Shown: positions 48,015 through 58,589, counted from the first letter of the stretch. The stretch is 64,000 bases of DNA from Erpobdella octoculata (GCA_963978895.1 OZ022241.1:20538073-20602072), one strand, 5' to 3'. The notes: generated by a model not told the origin, from the sequence alone. Numbers and translations: made by a program.

Positions 48015-48519
48015 CTTTAAAAAGAAAAAAATGCCATATATATATATATGTAAATTAGGGTGGCCCTTAAAAATTTTTTTTGAAATGTTTGCCTAAAACC
48101 CCCTCAAGGTGTTCCATTTACTAAGCATCTGTGTCCCGTAATCGTTATCTCAATATCGGGACGCAGATCCCGTATCGTTATTAAAACGATACAGCCTGCG
48201 GGGGAAGTCTCGTATCGTAATAAAAAAATTTGAATTTCATGTTGACCGTTACAAGTAAACGCAAATTCGACTAATATTCATCTACGTAGAGCTTTGAAAC
48301 TTTCAGAATAGCTAGCTGTATTCTCGATAACAATATATGAATGAAGTATTTTAGTTAACAACTAATCCATACATTGAGTTAAATTTATGAATTTTGAATT
48401 CATATGAAATAAATAAACAATGTACCAGATTGGGCTTAACGGTTGTTTTAGAGTAAAAAATTTGACTCAAATAAAGAGGCAAATAAATATTTTTTATCTT
48501 TACTTGTTTAGCTACATAA

Positions 48520-49618
48520 TGAAAAGAAAAAAAAACAGTTTGTGGTGCAAGTCGATCTACAATCCAGTTTATATCTTCTATTTAGGGAAAATAAGAATTC
48601 CAGTTTGTTTTTTTTTTCAGTTTAGGAAAAATAAGAATAACAGTTTGTTCTTTAAACTGGAAAAAGCGTTCACTGACTGGGAAGATCTACCGAAACATAA
48701 CACAGACTTCTCCGGGTCACAAAAACAAGGAGAACAACTCTGTAAATTGCTCATGTTCATGCTCCACAGCTCAACACCATCCAAGAAGAAAGAGATTTCA
48801 TGCATTTTCAGAGACAAAAGAGATGCCCAGGTCCTGTGACAGGGTTCTTTGACTTAAAAACCGGCAAGCTCAAAAACGTTGAGAGGCAAATGCAGATAGA
48901 AGAATGCAATCACATGAGGAAATCAAAACTTTAGCAAATCAGATTATTCTTAAGTCAGATTCATCAACAGCATCAAGTAATGTAGAAGAGAATAAAGATC
49001 AAGATCTAGTTCAAGACAAAGGTGATGTTAATGGTGTATTAGAGATGAACAGAGCAAAAATGAACATTATGACTCCTGGAATAGTTTCAGCTCTGGATAG
49101 AACTAGGATTTTTTTAAGAAATACCACATTTGTTCTCAGCAAAGTTGCATCCAGTATAGTTTACTATAATTGTTTTTAAACATCAACATGAACTGCATTA
49201 ATTAAGCAAGAGCAAGCCACCAAGTCACGACAACTTGAAAATCTGAAATCAGAATTTGATTCTTGATTGGGATAGAAAACTATTAATTTCATAAGAGTAC
49301 ATAAATGGCCTTAAAACTCCAATTTACAGAGTCGGTGTTACACAGCTGCTTAGAGTGGCAAAGCCACTCTGGAACAGGAAAAGCTCAAGCAGCTGCCGTG
49401 ATCAATCGCCTGGAAAAATATGATGTCAAGAATTAAACTGTAGTATTATGCTTTGACACAACAGCATTAAACACTGGCCATCGACATAGGGCTTGTTTCC
49501 ATATTGAACCGAAACTGGATATGTCACGTCACCATCATATTATGGGATTCATCGTTGAAACGGCCTTTAAGGAGACAACCAGAAAATTAACTGGTCCAGA
49601 ACACCTTATTGTCAAAAG
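48520..49618 (+). pseudogene. Unclassified transposase-like protein, fragmented
   Basis: The pieces include LEKAFTDWEDLPKHNTDF, then QNLEKY-type text, VTQLLRVAKPLW in one frame, and in another EWQSHSGTGKAQAAAVINRL, stop, VVLCFDTTALNTGHRHRACF, HHHIMGFIVETAF and TGPEHLIVK. The CFDTT-x-NTG plus HHIM motifs match a group of invertebrate transposon proteins I have seen (CFDTTASNTGxxNGAC, CRHHxxELxL) but cannot place in a named superfamily. After the MITE the frame resumes RFQDK near 50,343. Several frameshifts are present. Confidence 0.55.
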
Positions 49619-50334
49619 CAATAAGTGGATCCGATAATTTTTGTAGGAGCCGGAGCCGAAAATATCTGGTGGCTCCGGCTCTCAAAAATTTTTATAAAGC
49701 AGTACTTTTTTTCAAGACGAAAAGCTTTGAAATTCTAAAATGTTTTAAATTTAAAATGTTTTAATATTTTACGAACGTCACAACAGCAACAGCCTTCAAT
49801 CAAATGATAGCTCGCACGCACATCACCACAAGAAATCTTTAATGAATCGTTTTCGTTTCATTTTAAATTTTGTTTACCCACCAAACTCTGTTTTTGGTTA
49901 CATTGTAATTTTTGGAATTTTTTTAATTTAATTTTTTTTTAATTTTTAAAATTACATTAAAAAATAATACCATTATGTTCCAAATATGACACTCGAGATG
50001 AAAGTTGTAATAAAAAAATGCGCTTCAAGATTTGCTTTCGTTTGAGTGTTTATATTCCTATAAAATATTTACAATTTTTTAAATTGTATATCATTTTGTT
50101 AAATTTATAGTAAAAACATTTTAATTCCGTGAAATAATTTTATCAAGCATTTAAAATTAAATTTGTGCTGCACCGAAAAACAAAACGCACCCTTTCATAT
50201 ACATTTAAAATCGACTAAAAACAAAATTGCGCAAGTGTATCTCGTGTGACACCCCCTTCATAGCGAGCCAAGCCGTCAAATTTTCGGGAGACGGAGCCTA
50301 TCCACACAAAAAAAATAGCGGCTCCGCAAGCCTG
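49619..50334. mobile_element. hAT-like MITE, copy 1, with perfect 8-bp TSD
   Basis: GTCAAAAG at 49611-49618 and 50335-50342 is a perfect TSD. The right end GGCTCCGCAAGCCTG is intact. The left end is mutated (CAATAAGTGGATCCG), but inner sequence GGAGCCGGAGCCGAAAATATC matches copy 2 at 52,845-53,613 in inverted orientation. There is no coding. Confidence 0.85.
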
Positions 50335-50654
50335 GTCAAAAGATTTCAAGACAAATGACAATTCATTAACACACAATTTTCAAATTAGCACCAACCAACA
50401 CCTTTTTAGGAACTATGGTTGCTTCATTTCGTGCCAAAATTAGAAATTCTCATTTTTGACTGTTTTTGGAAAATTTCAAACCTCGGGGGCCACCTCCAAA
50501 TATTATCCAATTTGCAAAAATTTTTCCAGTGTATTTTTTCTATCAATAGAACGCATTGGAGGGGTTTTACAGTCAAATTTCCAATTTTTATTTTTTTACG
50601 AGCCACCCTAATATATATATATATTCTAGCCATATAGCTTCTAGCCATCATTTT

Positions 50655-50750
50655 TTGGTGATGGTCGATGGCTCAGTTGGTAAGAGCGCTTGCATTTAGG
50701 CGAGGCGGTGTTGCCGTAGACACGTGGGTTCGATTCCTAGTAGTCGTGTA
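50655..50750 (+). mobile_element. tRNA-derived SINE head
   Basis: Box A TGGCTCAGTTGG (50669-50680) and box B GGGTTCGATTCC (50726-50737) are intact and 45 bp apart. An anticodon-like stem (CTTGC/GCGAG) can form. The acceptor stem does not pair (GATGGTC against TAGTCGTG), so it is not a functional tRNA. A TA microsatellite follows. Confidence 0.7.
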
Positions 50751-50797
50751 TATATATATATATATATATATATATGAATTGACTAATTTTTATTCAA

Positions 50798-51064
50798 TTA
50801 TATTTTAAGAAATATTTGATATAACAGAAGATTGATAAAATAATTACAAAATGCTAAGCAAAAATTTAAAATCACTTCGTCTAATTGTCCTACAATTGCT
50901 GGACTTTTGATGAAAGAAAACAAATCATCAACTAATTTCTTTGATGTGCATACTGGAAACAGAGGTAAAACATTGCTACTGAGATTGAATCGGAATAGAT
51001 CGTCATTAAACAAATTTTCATTTGGTGTTCTTTCTTGACCTTGTATCATGCTTATGTTATTTGC
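50798..51064 (-). CDS. Divergent thymidylate synthase-like exon, N-terminal half
   Basis: After a TTTCTTCCAG acceptor (51065-51066) the frame reads ANNISMIQGQERTPNENLFN, DDLFRFNLSSNVLPLFPVCT, SKKLVDDLFSFIKSPAIVGQ, then LDEVILNF. This aligns with the canonical [39 protein letters not shown] and [13 protein letters not shown]. The phosphate-loop Arg is kept (QERT) but the GTGT loop is altered. The frame runs open to a stop at 50798, and the true donor (possibly GTAGGA at about 50,894) is uncertain. The middle part of the fold (WDANG to QWRH) was not found in the 2.8 kb before the next TS-like exon, so it is either a short undetected exon or lost. Confidence 0.6.
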   Translation of the reverse strand, partial: ANNISMIQGQERTPNENLFNDDLFRFNLSSNVLPLFPVCTSKKLVDDLFSFIKSPAIVGQLDEVILNFCLAFCNYFINLLLYQIFLKI

Positions 51065-51120
51065 CTGGAAGAAATAGAAAACATTTGATTACATAAAAAT
51101 ATATATATATACAATTTCCG

Positions 51121-51675
51121 ATGTCTACATGTATGATGAAACAGGCTCTCGTTGTTTCTAGATTAAATTATTGTAACGTGGTCCTTGCAGGCCTGCCGAT
51201 GACTGCTCTTCGCCCGCTCACTGCGGTTCTTCATGCTGCTTCTGTGTGTCTTGTCGGTGGCATCTCTCGACGGGACCACACCACGCCTCTTCTCTGCCAA
51301 CTACACTGGCTCCCCCTACCGGCAAGAGTGACCTTAAAACTCTGCTTACTGGTTTACAATATCTTAACAAATCGTGCCCCTGCCTACATGACACGGATGA
51401 TAAGCCTGTGCTCCTCACATTCTGGTCGTCAACATCTACGTTCGTCCTCCCATGGTGATGCTGTCATCCCCAGAACTCGTCGAAGTTTTGGTAAACGAGC
51501 ATTCGCCATTGCCGGTGCATGGAACCAACTACCTACATCCATCCATAGTGCTGTTCCAAATGAGGGCTTCAGAGCATTGTTTAAAAACACTTTTTTAATT
51601 TGACATATTGTTAATGGCAGTCTTAGTGCAAGACTCTTGTTTTGTTTTATATTCAATAAATAATAATAATAATAA
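51121..51675 (+). pseudogene. CR1/L2-type LINE reverse transcriptase C-terminus with AAT tail
   Basis: This is a 160-codon open frame: MKQALVVSRLNYCNVVLAGL (thumb motif), ITPLLCQLHWLPLPARV-like text, KLCLLVYNILTNRAPAYM, RSFGKRAFAIAGAWNQLP and FRALFKNTFLI, stop. The RLDYCNxxLxGL, LHWLPxxxRI and AxxxWNxLP motifs identify a second LINE family distinct from that at 33 kb. The 3' end is a (AAT)n tail near 51,657-51,677. It is 5'-truncated with an open frame, so relatively recent. Confidence 0.85.
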
Positions 51676-51929
51676 ATAAATGTTAGCAATTTTGCATAAC
51701 ATGGCATCCGTGGTGGTCAGCAGTTGATAAAATTAGTGCGTGCAAGCGTGTAATAAGTTATTACGCAAAAGTACACATTCAGTCCTAAAGATAAAAAAAG
51801 GTAGCACTGCAATCCCAAATAATAAATATTGATATTTTTTTAATCCGTCATTTTTGACGGGCTATCTTTAATTAAATAAATAAATACAACCACTGTAGTA
51901 AAACATTTCGGATTAGCAAGTTGAATTCA

Positions 51930-52140
51930 AGAGTTGCTTTATGAGCCAATATGAGCAATTACACTATTTTGCTCATAAAATCAGCATACAGTTGTTCATG
52001 TTCAATAACCCAGTCAACAAACTTTCTTCACTGTGCATGGTCACTAGTCTTCAGATACTGTGTAATTGAATTTTGTAAGCATGGAGACAGATTTTTTGTG
52101 AGTATATGCTGCTGAGAGCTTTTTGAAATTTGCATTTCTT
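51930..52140 (-). pseudogene. Tc1/mariner-like transposase remnant
   Basis: The minus strand reads NLSPCLQNSITQYLKTSDHA, stop, RKFVDWVIEHEQLYADFMSK and IV. It resembles the FVDWV-x-E-x-x-x-x-D-x-x-F-x-x-K-I segment preceding the first catalytic block of certain mariner-like proteins. It is short and broken. Confidence 0.4.
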
Positions 52141-52709
52141 ATACACCACACAGAAGCCAAAACCAGCTGGTCAGTCCCATTATAAACAATGTTCCAAACA
52201 ATATATTAGCAGTGAAATAGAGAAAGTTTGAAAAGCTGTTAAAAAAGTATACTAATAAAAAAGGGGTCGTTATATGTAATAGACCATGCCTAACAGAAAG
52301 AACTAAAATATTGTGTTACTATATATATTGTTACGATATCGCTAATCGTATATGGGGTTTTTGGAATGGTTTTGTAGTTTATTGTAAGATAATGAAATAA
52401 GCATTTATGTGTCTTTTTCTACTTTAAAATAACCTCTTTATTTCTTCAGGTCGACAAGCAAGAAAAGACAAATAAATTATTGAAAAAGTATATAAATATA
52501 TTAGAAGTGCACCGATTATCGGCTTGTTATCTGTATCGGCCCTATTGCCGACAATCGGTATCAGCCGTTTCACAATCAGTCTATTTATATTCTAGTGAAA
52601 TGGAGTTACAATGCATTCATTGTAAGATGTAGATGTTACATCTTATGTATATTTGTGTAAATAGCTTATTTTATTGTCTTTTATTATGCTAATTAGTGTA
52701 TTTGGCTTG

Positions 52710-52710
<1 letters not shown>

Positions 52711-52745
<35 letters not shown>

Positions 52746-52776
52746 TATTGTCTGTACAACTTATACATATACAGTT

Positions 52777-52833
<57 letters not shown>

Positions 52834-52844
52834 TATATATATAT
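52711..52844. repeat. (TA)n microsatellite tracts
   Basis: Two TA tracts, 52711-52748 and 52779-52844, separated by TGTCTGTACAACTTATACATATACAG. The phrase GTCTGTACAACTTATACA recurs at 55,555-55,570. The second tract is the target of the next MITE. Confidence 0.9.
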
Positions 52845-53613
52845 CAGGCTTGCGGAGCCGCCATTTTTTTCCGCGGATCGGCTCCGGCTCCTGAAAATTT
52901 GACGGAGGGGGTGTCACACGAGACAAACTTGCGCAAACTTTTCACTGAAACATTTTTAGCTGTTTATACTTACACTTTATTAGTTTATCTACTCTACTTA
53001 TATGACAATTGTTGAATATTAAAACCGACCATTTTGTTTTTAGTCAATTTTAAATGTATACAATTTGTTTTTTGGCACAGGAAAAATTTAATTTTAAATG
53101 CTTGATAAAATTATTTCACGGAGTTAAAATATTTTTACTATTGCAATTTAAAAAATTGTAATTATTTTATAAAAATATAAACACTCATCAAACGAAAGCA
53201 GATCTTGAAGCGCATCTCGAGAGTGTATTTGGAACATAATTGTATTAATTTTTAATGCAGTTTTAAAAATTTTGAATAAAATAAAAAAAGTCCAAAAATA
53301 ACAGTGTAACCAAAAACAGAGTTTGGCAGGTAAACAAACTAAAACGAAACAATTCATTAAAGATTTCTTGTGGTGATGTTCGCTCGCTATCATTTGATTG
53401 AAGGCTGTTGCTGTTGTGACGTTTCTAAAATATTAAAACATTTCAAATTTGAGGGAGATAAACAATCAAATAATTTTAGAATTTCAAAGCTTTTCATCTT
53501 GAAAAAATTCTGCTGATATAAAAAAATTTTGAGAGCCGGAGCCACCAGATATTTTCGGCTCTGGGTCCGGCTCCCACAAAAATTAGCGGCTCCGGCTCGG
53601 CTCCGCAAGCCTG
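52845..53613. mobile_element. hAT-like MITE, copy 2 (inverted relative to 49.6 kb copy)
   Basis: The ends CAGGCTTGCGGAGCCG and CGGCTCCGCAAGCCTG are a 16-bp perfect TIR. The flanks are TA-rich (ATATATAT and GTATATAT), fitting an 8-bp TSD. The body matches 49,619-50,334 in reverse, for example GCTCCGGCTC, the TTTTAAATGCTTGATAAAATT block and AACAGCCTTCAATCAAATGAT. There is no coding. Confidence 0.85.
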
Positions 53614-53628
53614 GTATATATATATACA

Positions 53629-55523
53629 TAAGCATGGAAGTTTCTTCCGTTCCCTTCCGAACATCCCCGAAAAGTCGGTTTTTCCGTTTTTATCGGTTGT
53701 CGGAAGTTCGGAATTAAATTATTTCCGACCCCGAAAAAAACCGAACGTTCGGAAATATTTTTTGGAAATGTCGGGTATTTTCGGAATTCCGAAAAAAAAA
53801 TAATTTTACCAGTTGTCATAAAGGTATGGTTCAATTATGTATAAATACGTTTGTTGGTAAATGTCATCCTACTTTATTCATCAATTGTAGATCCTACAGA
53901 TGAGGTAAATGATGGCGAAACACCATACAAGACTCCGCATTCAAAGAGAGCCGTCTGTTTGCAACTCCAAAAGTCACTGACTACTATGAAAAATATTCAT
54001 TGAGAGACCATCGACAGCTGATTTTTGATATGGAGGTGACAAAATTGTTGGTCCGAGCATCTCTACCATTTAGCCTTGTTGAATCTGATGCAAGGAGTTC
54101 ATAGCCTATATGAACTCAAGGTTAAACGTAAAAAGTCGAAAAACCATTGCTGGGTAAGTTATATTTCAGATTTAATGAGATGTGTTTTATTAGCTATATC
54201 AATGCATTACCTTAATTTTTCAGGCCCAAATTAACACTTTTGCACAATAACTTGAAATCTGCTATCGACAAAGAGATCTTGAAAGACATGGATGAGTGTG
54301 ACATGATTTCCTTTACTTCTGATTGCTGGACGTCTCGCTCAAATGATCCCTTCTTCAGTCTCACGCTTCACTACATTAATGAGTTCATTCTGAAGAGGTA
54401 ATTTTCAGTTGTATTGATTTTTATTCATTATCATTCAGCAAATATTAAAAAATTGCAGATAGGCTCTCACGTGTGTGAACTTTGAAGGAAAACACACAGG
54501 CCTTCCTATCGCTCGGGAGCTGGATCGTATGATTAAGGAGATTCCAGGGCTGCAGAAAACCTGATTGCTCATGATGCTGCAAGCAACATGAAATTAGCCA
54601 GTACCAAATCTGACCAAATAACCAGCTTTATGATTTGTTTCGATCATCAAATTAATACTTCACTTGCTAATGCTGTAAAAGCCTCCATCGACCTCTGACG
54701 TGCCATCGACCAGGCGGCAGCTTTGGCATCAAGGTCACACCAATCGTCACTGGCTATTCAAGCAATAAAGAATGAGTGTCGCAAACAAGAAGGTGACTAC
54801 TCATGGTTAACAATTACTTAGGTATCATTTCAATTATATTTGACGTTTTTCTATAATACACTTTATAAATTTGTTGCAGTTGATTATGTGAAGATCATCA
54901 CTCCAGTCAAAACCAGATGGAACTCAAACCAAATGGTGATCGAATTAATTTTGAGGATGAGATCGGTATTTGATGAGCTCTACAATGAACAAAACCAGGA
55001 TGTGTGCCATGTAATTCCTAGCCAATACGACTTCATCCTTTTGGAACAGGTATTGCCTATCCTGACACAGATGAAGAAAATGTCGGAAGAATGCTCAGTT
55101 GAAAGCGAGCCCACCTCTCACCTCGCAGTTGCTCATCTTGTCAATATTTCACATTTTTTGACGAAAGAAATTAAAAAAAAACACCCTCGAGGAGGCAATC
55201 AAGGTATTTGCTCGCATGTTGCTCGATCAGCTGAAAACAAGAATACCATATGATGAAAAATGTGTTGACATCTTGGGGTTTGCCCATCTCCTTCATCCCT
55301 TCTTCAAAGGTGCTCTGCTCAAGTCTGAAAAGTGTTTTGATTCAACTGTAACACAGTTGATTGAAGATCATGGTAACACAAAAGAGTTCAGAAAGACCCA
55401 GAGGTTTTTGAAAGTTCGGAATGAAATTATTTCCGAACCCGATTAAAACCGAACGTTCGGAAGAAAAATATTTCTGATTACTTTCGTACCCGAATAAAAC
55501 CGAACGACAAACTTCCATGCTTA
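53629..55523 (+). mobile_element. hAT element with BED/ZBED-like transposase and perfect TSD
   Basis: The TIR TAAGCATGGAAGTTT is found at both ends (inverted at right). The 8-bp flanks TATATACA at 53621-53628 and 55524-55531 are identical. Subterminal regions are rich in TTCCGAACG/CCGAACGTTCGG units (53,640-53,790 and 55,410-55,510). The body carries an intron-containing transposase that lacks its C-terminus. Confidence 0.85.
53890..55410 (+). pseudogene. hAT (ZBED-like) transposase, intron-containing and frameshifted
   Basis: The pieces run DYYEKYSLRDHRQLIFDMEV, then VRASLPFSLVESDA, KLTLLHNNLKSAIDKEIL, DECDMISFTSDCWTSRSND (the DxW catalytic region), FFSLTLHYINEF, FEGKHTGLPIARELD, then VDYVKIITPVKTRWNSNQMV (TRWNS motif), RSVFDELYNEQNQDV and YDEKCVDILGFAHLLHPFFK. 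Gaps at about 54,150-54,222, 54,400-54,460 and 54,820-54,880 have splice-like borders and probably are introns. Frameshifts near 54,080, 54,550 and 55,195 disable it. The terminal dimerisation motif is replaced by the 3' subterminal repeats. Confidence 0.75.
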
Positions 55524-55590
55524 TATATACATAAATAAATATATATATATATTGTCGGTACAACTTATACAGTTAAAAATATTTTGTCAG

Positions 55591-55964
55591 TAGGGCTGTG
55601 CCGGTATACCGGCCGGTTTTAAGCAATTGGCATTAAGCACATAACTCAGAAAAGACAAAAAAATGAAAGACTTACAGCAGCAGGATGGACAGTGTAATTT
55701 ACCGGTATGCCCATTGTTTGCTACACTTCAATTACGGACAACGGTTCTTAGCAATAACATAGCACTAACGGTCTAGCGCCGTTTCGCTTTGTTAACTCAA
55801 CCATGACTAACTGTAGTTTAGTTTACTTTTATCGTCCGAGCTAGCGACTGGCGACCGACAACGGACGGTAATACTAACGCACTTTCAAACACTATTTTTA
55901 GCCATTTTCAAGCTTTCGACATTATACCGGTACCGGCAAAAAAACCCATACCTGCACAGCGCCA
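55591..55964. mobile_element. Short hAT-like MITE (374 bp)
   Basis: The ends are TAGGGCTGTGCCGGTA and, inverted, TGGCGCTGTGCAGGTA. The flanks TTTGTCAG and ATTGTCAG differ by one base. ACCGG-rich subterminal palindromes (GGTATACCGGCCGG, ACCGGTACCGGC) are visible at both ends. There is no coding. Confidence 0.7.
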
Positions 55965-56165
55965 ATTGTCAGTAAAAATATAATGTCAGTAAAGATATAA
56001 TGTCGGTCGGCTACGCTATAGGATGAGAGCGCACACCAACACACACACATGGACAAGTGCTAACCATGCAGCACAATGGACATCCTGATATTAAGAAGTC
56101 CATGGCTACACTGTAAAACAAAAGCGCAAACCAGCACACGAGCGCATTGGGAGGTTCTGATAGAG

Positions 56166-57643
56166 CAGGGCTGCCCAACCTCCGGCCCGCCAACGTGTTT
56201 TGTCCGGCCCGCGGGATAATTTTGTTAAACACATAAATCTGGCCCGCGAGCCAAATTCGTTTTCAAAAAATTTGAAACATACTTATTTTGATAATACTCG
56301 TTAGTGCATCTATCGACTTTTAGTGCAGCACATCCCTACAAACTGGAGGGGTGGCCATTATAAATAGAATCGAACTCTGTCGGCCGCCATTATTATAATT
56401 GCTATTCATTGTTCGGTTTCCATTGTTCTCCCGGTTTTCGTGTTGATTTTGCTTTGTTGCGTCGTGTATCGTTTATAATTATTTATTAGAATTGTTAATC
56501 ATTGTCATATTTTACTCGTCAATTTCGATCTTTCTTGGGAGAAATTCAAGCTGAGTACCAAGATATTCCTTACCACACAGACGTCCGTTGGCTAAGCAGA
56601 GGAAAAGTCTTAAAAAGATTTGTTGAATTACGTTCAGAAATTGAGACATTTCTAAATGAGAAAGGTAGAGAAACTGCTGTATTTGCTGATAAGACATGGC
56701 TTTCTGACTTGGCCTTTCTTACAGACATCACAAGTCATTTAGATACTGTCAATAAACCTCTGCAAGGTATTTTTGATATGTTTAAAGACTTGCAAGCTTT
56801 TCAATTGAAACTCCAGCTCTTCCAGTCTCAGCTGCAGTCAAGGAATCTTGTCCACTTTCAGACGTGCCAACTTTTTAAGCAGGAATACCAATGTAAATTT
56901 TTAGCACATCATGAGTCAATTGCAACATTAAAGAAGGAATTTGAAAATCGTTTTCAAGACTTCAGGAAAAGTAAAGAATTGTTTAATTTTATGTGTGACC
57001 CCTTCGGCTGTACAGTGGACAAGATATTTCCTGGTGAATATCAGTTAGAGATCATTGACCTTCAGTGTTCATCTGATTTGAAAGCGGCTTTCAAAGACAA
57101 TGATATTTTGACCTTTTTCAGACATCTTTGTCCAAACAAATATGGCAGAATAAAAGACATGGCTTTAAAGTTGTTTTCAATGTTTGGGAGTACTTATTTG
57201 TGTGAGCAGACTTTTTCTATAATGAATTTGAATAAAAACAGTTTGAGATCGAGCTTGACTGATGGCAATCTCACTGCCATTTTAAAGGTTGCAACAACTG
57301 AACTAGAGCCAAACATTGAAAAAATAATAAAAAACATTCAGACGCAACCATCACATTAGAATGGTTTCTATTCATGATTGGACTCAGCTAGATTTTGTTG
57401 ATTGCAAAATAAAAAAATAAAAAAAACTGATTTTCATTTCTTTGTAACTCACTTTGATACTTTCTTACAGTAGTAAGACATGTAGTTCATTTACAATTTT
57501 TGTATATTAGCTGTTAATATTTAACATAAATTCATATACTAGTATATTTAGTTTGCTATTATAAAACGTGAATTTTTCCGGCCCTCGAGCTATCTGAGAA
57601 CATACAATTCGGCCCTCGGCCTCAAAAAGGTTGTGCACCCCTG
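56166..57643 (+). mobile_element. hAT (Charlie/GTF2IRD2-like) element with perfect TSD
   Basis: The ends are CAGGGCTGCCCAACCTCCGG and, inverted, CAGGGGTGCACAACCTTTTT. The 8-bp flanks TGATAGAG at 56158-56165 and 57644-57651 are identical. GGCCCGC and CGGCCCTCG units lie just inside the ends. It carries one open transposase frame, truncated at the N-terminus. Confidence 0.9.
56502..57359 (+). CDS. hAT transposase, GTF2IRD2/Charlie type, N-terminally truncated, open
   Basis: This is a 285-codon frame. Residues 20-45 read EYQDIPYHTDVRWLSRGKVL, then RFVELRSEIETFL, the family's hallmark (HTxVRWLSRGKVLxRFxELRxEI). The middle continues LAFLTDITSHLDTVNKPLQG with FELQ-type helices. The end reads MALKLFSMFGSTYLCEQTFS and IMNLNKNSLRSSLTDGNL, the hAT dimerisation motif (FGSTYxCEQxFSxMNxxKxxxRSxLTDxxL). 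The usual length is about 600, so the N-terminal zinc finger and first catalytic residues are gone. No stops or frameshifts, which with the perfect TSD indicates a young insertion. Confidence 0.9.
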   Translation: MSYFTRQFRSFLGEIQAEYQDIPYHTDVRWLSRGKVLKRFVELRSEIETFLNEKGRETAVFADKTWLSDLAFLTDITSHLDTVNKPLQGIFDMFKDLQAFQLKLQLFQSQLQSRNLVHFQTCQLFKQEYQCKFLAHHESIATLKKEFENRFQDFRKSKELFNFMCDPFGCTVDKIFPGEYQLEIIDLQCSSDLKAAFKDNDILTFFRHLCPNKYGRIKDMALKLFSMFGSTYLCEQTFSIMNLNKNSLRSSLTDGNLTAILKVATTELEPNIEKIIKNIQTQPSH

Positions 57644-57652
57644 TGATAGAGC

Positions 57653-58585
57653 TAGGTTTCGGAAGGATAGCAGGGAATTTCGTAATGAGGAGCCCGGAAA
57701 TATTTTTTTAGCTTTTCTTTTAATTTTCATTTCTGTCTTTTGCAGTCAGTTGTAAGCCATCCTGATTTTTTTATTCAGTAAGACCAAACATAAGGAATTT
57801 AAATTAAACTTTTTATTTACTCTTTTTTTCTATCTCACTTTCTTTTTTTTCTGATTTTCTTTTTGTATTTTTTTCTTTCTGTAACAATGTCAACCCAGGA
57901 CACCTCTTTTTCCATGGTCCAGAATAGTACAGAAAAAACCATTTTCAATTTATTCTCTGACCATTTCATGAACGGCTAAAGGTACGGTTTCAAGGAGGAC
58001 AATTTCCCAAAGTAAGCGCAACTGCTTATGTTCTCCCTGTAGCCATGAAAAATCTCGCTGTCCAAAATCATAGAAGTTGTCGAGTTTTTCAAGTATTGCT
58101 TGAACCGTTCGAGTTTGGAAGTTAACATATGGAAGAGTCTCTTATAGTCACTCCCAAAAAAACGTTTATCAATGAACATAAAAAGCCATTCTTTTCAAGA
58201 AAAAAATAATATTTCGCCATCTGTAATAAGTGATAAATTTTTTCCGTCTGATTGAAACGAATCTAGTATACTTAATACTACAGCTAAAAAGTTATTCTCA
58301 GCTTTGAAGTGTCTGATGACCTAGCTCTGCAGTCTGCAGCACAATGACAAAAGAAGTGTCTTGTGTTGACATTGCTACAGAGAAAAAAAAATACAAAAAA
58401 AGTGAGATATAAAAGAGAGAAAAAATGAGTTATTAAAAAGTTTAACTTCAAATCATTTAGTTTTGTTTTACCGAATAAAGAAAATTATAAATGACTTAAA
58501 ACAGGCTGTATAACGGCAATAATCAAAATTAAAAAAATTCAAATTTTCAGACCTTCTCCTTTATGAAATTTCTGGATCCGCCACT
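57653..58585. mobile_element. Long-TIR foldback MITE (hAT-like)
   Basis: The right arm, read inward on the minus strand, starts TAGTGGCGGATCCAGAAATT. The left arm starts TAGGTTTCGG and carries GGGAATTTCGTAATGAGG. The arms match imperfectly for about 270 bp, for example GTAACAATGTCAACCCAGGA against GTAGCAATGTCAACACAAGA and TTATTCAGTAAGACCAAAC against TTATTCGGTAAAACAAAAC. The spacer of about 390 bp has no frame of note. The left end abuts the TSD of the preceding hAT. Confidence 0.7.
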
Positions 58586-58589
58586 ACCA

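Larger units (their letters stand above)
48056..50610 (+). mobile_element. TIR DNA transposon of uncertain superfamily, interrupted by a MITE
   Basis: The left end is TAGGGTGGCCCTTAAAAATTT. The right end, inverted, is TAGGGTGGCTCGTAAAAAAAT. AT-rich flanks prevent a clear TSD call. The 2.56-kb body carries a broken plus-strand transposase-like frame and a 716-bp MITE with a perfect TSD. Inner segments show GTATCGTT repeats at 48,137-48,215. It sits in the intron between the two TS-like exons. Confidence 0.65.

Noticed and set aside
50662..50748. Functional tRNA gene
   Set aside because: Boxes A and B are good, but the acceptor stem does not pair and the variable region is abnormal. A tRNA-derived SINE fits better.
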